Positions 6,480 to 9,134 of a DNA stretch of 9,134 nucleotides are shown here, piece after piece. Source of the stretch: an uncultured Alphaproteobacteria bacterium. GTDB lineage: Bacteria; Pseudomonadota; Alphaproteobacteria; CAAHEQ01; UBA3637. The notes beneath the pieces are model-generated. The model saw only the letters and a program-made list of their open reading frames with translations. It did no database searches and had not been told where the DNA came from. Each line of letters opens with the position of its first letter. Within the stretch, counting starts at the first letter, position 1. The stretch is from positions 1-9,134 of the forward strand of contig CALGXF010000058.1 of NCBI GenBank assembly GCA_937935995.1, in the 5' to 3' direction. Made by a program: the position numbers and the translations under genes.

Positions 6480-7682
6480 ATGAAAATACTTGTGATTAAC
6501 TGTGGTAGTTCAACCATCAAATATCAATTGTTCAATATGGATAATCAGGAAGTGTTGTGTTCCGGTTTGGTCGAAAAAATCGGCGAACCGACGGGTCGAA
6601 TTACACACAAGAAATTTCCGGATACGGACAAAGCAACAAAAACGGTTGAAGATATGCGTTTCCCGAGCCATGCGGAAGGAATGCGCAAAGTTGTTGATGT
6701 GATGATGAACGGGGATACGGCCGTTATTTCCGATATTTCAGAAATTCAAGGCATCGGACACCGCGTTGTTCACGGCGGGTCTTATTTCAAACCGATGGTT
6801 GTGACACCGGAAGTTATTGATAATTTGCGTCAGGTTATTCCTTTGGCACCTTTGCACAATCCGGCACATTTGTTAGGGATTGAAGTGGCACAGGAACTTT
6901 TCCCGAATGCAAAACATGTTGTGGTGTTTGATACGGCTTTTCATCAAACAATGCCGGATTATGTGTACATGTATCCGCTGCCGTATGAAATTTACACCAA
7001 ATATGCGGTACGCAAATACGGTGCACACGGAACCAGCCATAAATACGTGGCTAAACGGGCTGCTGAATTATTAGGTAAGCCCTTGACACAATGTAATTTG
7101 ATTACGTGTCATATCGGTTCCGGATCCAGTATCACGGCGATTAAAGAAGGGCGGTGTTTGGATACGTCTATGGGATTGACGCCGCTAGACGGGTTGATGA
7201 TGGGAACGCGTTGCGGGTCGATTGATCCGGCTTGTGTCGGGTTCTTGGTCAGAAATGCAGGCATGAGCGTGGATGATGTGGACACGATGATGACAAAAAA
7301 GAGCGGCTTGTTGGGCATTTGCGGTGTTAATGACTTGCGTGATGTCCATGCGCATATTGCGGATGGGGATGAAAAGGCTAAATTGGCTTTGAATATGATG
7401 ACATATCGTATTCGCCATTATATCGGGGCTTATTTGGCTCAACTCGGGCATATTGATGCGTTGGTCTTTACGGCCGGAGTCGGTGAAAATGACGAAATCG
7501 TCCGCCGTGAAACGCTCAAAGGGTTGGAACCGTTCGGTTTTGTTTTGGATCAAAAAGTCAATGATATTCGTCCGGGCGAACATGCTTTAATTTCGGCGCC
7601 GGAATCCAAAATTAAGATTTATGTTATTCGAACCAACGAAGAGTTGGAAATCGCCAAAGAAACACTGGCTTTGGTCGAATAA
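6480..7682 (+). CDS. ackA: Acetate kinase
   Basis: AckA transfers the phosphoryl group of acetyl phosphate to ADP, giving acetate and ATP; with Pta it yields ATP by substrate-level phosphorylation and can run in reverse for acetate use. The 400-aa length is standard. ATG 6480 is 11 nt after pta, and its AAAGGA site overlaps the pta stop, so the two are translationally close. All key residues of the ASKHA-fold enzyme are visible: Asn7 in VINCGSS, Arg95 in GHRVVHGG, Asp151 in FDTAFHQT, His183 in GAHGTSH, Arg244 in MGTRCG, the TAGVGEN loop (331-337) and the Mg-binding TNEE (385-388). Position 12 is Thr where Methanosarcina has Ser. The gene ends in a strong intrinsic terminator. The order is pta then ackA, opposite to E. 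coli. Confidence 0.97.
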   Translation: MKILVINCGSSTIKYQLFNMDNQEVLCSGLVEKIGEPTGRITHKKFPDTDKATKTVEDMRFPSHAEGMRKVVDVMMNGDTAVISDISEIQGIGHRVVHGGSYFKPMVVTPEVIDNLRQVIPLAPLHNPAHLLGIEVAQELFPNAKHVVVFDTAFHQTMPDYVYMYPLPYEIYTKYAVRKYGAHGTSHKYVAKRAAELLGKPLTQCNLITCHIGSGSSITAIKEGRCLDTSMGLTPLDGLMMGTRCGSIDPACVGFLVRNAGMSVDDVDTMMTKKSGLLGICGVNDLRDVHAHIADGDEKAKLALNMMTYRIRHYIGAYLAQLGHIDALVFTAGVGENDEIVRRETLKGLEPFGFVLDQKVNDIRPGEHALISAPESKIKIYVIRTNEELEIAKETLALVE

Positions 7683-7690
7683 GTTAAATG

Positions 7691-7717
7691 AAAGGGGCTT
7701 TCAAAGCCCCTTTTTTT
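7691..7717 (+). terminator. Strong intrinsic terminator of ackA, overlapping the convergent gene end
   Basis: AAAGGGGCT (7691-7699) pairs with AGCCCCTTT (7705-7713) around a 5-nt loop, and the T run reaches 7717, an ideal rho-independent signal 8 nt after the ackA stop. The stop codon of the minus-strand Cys-rich gene (7716-7718) lies inside the T run. The same hairpin read on the minus strand is followed only by CATTTAAC, so it would be a weaker stop for that gene. Confidence 0.9.
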
Positions 7718-9134
7718 AATATTCACAATTACCGTCTTCATCCAACCCGGTTGCATCGCTTCCGCAACAAGTGCTTCCAATCAGCTTATCCGGCGGATTA
7801 CAACAGTTTCCGTTTTTGTCGACTCCGACAGCATCCGTTCGACAGCATCGAACACCGGTTGGGCCATTAAATAATTTAGGTGTACTTTCGTAACAACATT
7901 GCGGATAGTAGTCTCCCCACAGATAGAAGCCTTCCACTTTTTCGGAACAACAAATTCGGCTGGCGTATTCCGTTGAAACGGCTCGTTGACCGCTGGGGCA
8001 GGCACATTCTCCGCGTTTGGCATTGTTTGTATCGTCTGCCGTAAAGTACATTTCGCTTTCGGGACAAGCCGAGCAGCCCCAATCGCTTTTAGTAATTTCA
8101 TTGACGCCGGTGTATCTGAAATACCGTGGCACCCAGTACCGTTGATCGGCACCACAGCAATGGGCAACACCTTCCGAGTCATAAACGACATTCGGTGAAC
8201 TGTCATAACAGCATTGCGGATAGTAGTCTCCCCACAGATAGAAACCTTCTACTTTTTCGGAACAACAGATGTTTTTATTGTTACCGACGGATACAGCATG
8301 TTGACCGTCAGGGCAGGCACAGACGCCATATTTGGCATTATCGGAATCATTGGCCGTAAAGTACATTTCGCTTTCGGGGCAAGCCGAGCAGCCCCAATCG
8401 CTTTTCGTAATTTCATTGACACCGGTGTATTTGAAATAGCGTGGCGCCCAATACCGTTGATCGGCACCACAGCATTGCGGTTGACCGTTTTGATCAAAAA
8501 CAGAGTTCGGCGAACTGTCATAACAGCATTGCGGATAGTAATCTCCCCACAGGTAAAAGCCTTCAACTGATTCAGAGCAACAAATATTTTTGTATTCTCC
8601 GATTGTAATGGCATGTTGGCCGCTTGGGCAGGCACAGACGCCATATTTAGCATTATTTATTTCGTCCGCCGTGAAGTACATTTCACTTTCCGGACAGGCT
8701 GAACAGGCCCAGTTACTTTTCGTAATTTGTCCGACACCCGTATATTTAAAATAAGTCGGTGCCCAATAGGGTTTATCAGCCGGACAGCAAATGAAGGAAC
8801 CATCCTCTTTTTGATTAACTTTTCCAAAACAACATTCCCCGGCGGTTCCATTCCAAAAAGCATGTGGAATGGGTTCTCCGGAACAACTTAAACAACAGCC
8901 ATCTGCTTCTCCGCTGGGCTTGCCTTGGATTTCAACTGACCAGTAGCCCTCTGACCCGTCCGAACATGTTTTACCCGGATTGAGTAAAGAGGCGCTGCCG
9001 CAGCCTACCGGGCAATTCGTCTCAGTCGGTTCACAAGAATCCGGACAATCCCCTTCGTTTATCTGACAACAATCAACCACTTCGTTACAACAACTGCCAC
9101 TGGCAATTGTTACCGTCGTTCCGCCCCGTTCTTC
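7716..9134 (-). CDS. Cys-rich tandem-repeat protein, 5' end beyond window
   Basis: 472 codons are visible, and the frame is open to the window edge with no stop. A GTG at 9078-9080 is therefore not taken as the start, since Cys-rich coding sequence (e.g. GSCCNEVVDCC) runs through it. About 51 residues are Cys (11%), many as CC pairs. From the N-terminal side the visible part holds an irregular Cys-rich region (about 115 aa) and three copies of a 105-aa unit. It ends in a tail with two short repeats, DAVGVDKNGNCC and DATGLDEDGNCE, whose Asp/Asn spacing resembles small calcium loops. Aromatic residues are frequent (YFKYTG, FYLWGDYYPQCC). The composition implies a secreted or surface disulfide-rich protein, but the signal or anchor would lie outside the window. 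I do not recognise the family; a pilin-like N-terminus like that of the gene at 48 is possible but unseen. Confidence 0.8.
   Translation of the reverse strand, partial: EERGGTTVTIASGSCCNEVVDCCQINEGDCPDSCEPTETNCPVGCGSASLLNPGKTCSDGSEGYWSVEIQGKPSGEADGCCLSCSGEPIPHAFWNGTAGECCFGKVNQKEDGSFICCPADKPYWAPTYFKYTGVGQITKSNWACSACPESEMYFTADEINNAKYGVCACPSGQHAITIGEYKNICCSESVEGFYLWGDYYPQCCYDSSPNSVFDQNGQPQCCGADQRYWAPRYFKYTGVNEITKSDWGCSACPESEMYFTANDSDNAKYGVCACPDGQHAVSVGNNKNICCSEKVEGFYLWGDYYPQCCYDSSPNVVYDSEGVAHCCGADQRYWVPRYFRYTGVNEITKSDWGCSACPESEMYFTADDTNNAKRGECACPSGQRAVSTEYASRICCSEKVEGFYLWGDYYPQCCYESTPKLFNGPTGVRCCRTDAVGVDKNGNCCNPPDKLIGSTCCGSDATGLDEDGNCEY
7821..8765 (-). repeat. Three tandem 315-bp coding repeats
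   Basis: Units begin (minus strand) at the Trp codons ending at 8765, 8450 and 8135, exactly 315 nt apart with no indels; the third degenerates over its last few codons near 7824. Each encodes 105 aa with ten cysteines: two single Cys before ACP/GC motifs (WxCSACPESEMYFTA), a CACP pair, then three CC doublets (ICCSE, PQCCY, xCCG). DNA similarity is high, including a block of about 32 identical nt in the last two copies at 8212 and 7897. That implies recent duplication or ongoing gene conversion and makes the copy number prone to change or misassembly. Confidence 0.95.

Noticed and set aside
7821..8765. CRISPR-like array
   Set aside because: The periodic units are 315 bp, contiguous, in frame and coding; there are no short repeats with unique spacers.
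7716..9080. Complete 454-aa gene starting at the GTG at 9080
   Set aside because: The same Cys-rich frame stays open upstream to 9134 and no ribosome-binding site precedes the GTG, so the gene is treated as 5'-truncated by the window.

Overview
The window looks like a piece of an AT-rich alphaproteobacterial chromosome, probably from an uncultured host-associated or anaerobic lineage. The lineage call rests on a PopZ/DUF2497-type gene directly behind tolC, a family confined to Alphaproteobacteria. The lifestyle call rests on a pta-ackA acetate-forming pair and on two very large, extremely cysteine-rich extracytoplasmic proteins. Both calls are inferences from gene content; no 16S rRNA gene or other definitive marker is present.

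Layout: (1) 1-2495, an 815-aa plus-strand protein with a type IV pilin-like N-terminus followed by eight complete 8-cysteine modules and a partial ninth. It is preceded by an 11-G run that touches a -10-like TATAGT. (2) 2496-2999, a gene-poor strip carrying minus-strand tRNA-Cys(GCA) and tRNA-Asn(GTT), two near-identical terminator hairpins, and a 14-bp partial copy of the tRNA-Asn 3' end. (3) 3000-4925, back-to-back promoters, then tolC and the PopZ-like gene 14 nt apart. (4) 4926-7717, a GC-rich hairpin, pta, then ackA 11 nt later, ending in a strong intrinsic terminator. (5) 7716-9134, a second cysteine-rich protein on the minus strand whose 5' end lies beyond the window. It contains three copies of a 105-codon unit spaced at exactly 315 nt.

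How the parts fit: TolC would be the outer-membrane duct of type I secretion or efflux. PopZ would organise the cell pole. Pta and AckA convert acetyl-CoA to acetate with ATP formation. The most unusual content is the two Cys-rich genes (about 11% Cys each, roughly 90 and 51 cysteines), whose even, repeat-wise cysteine spacing points to disulfide-stabilised surface or periplasmic structures. I do not recognise either as a described family beyond the pilin-like N-terminus of the first.
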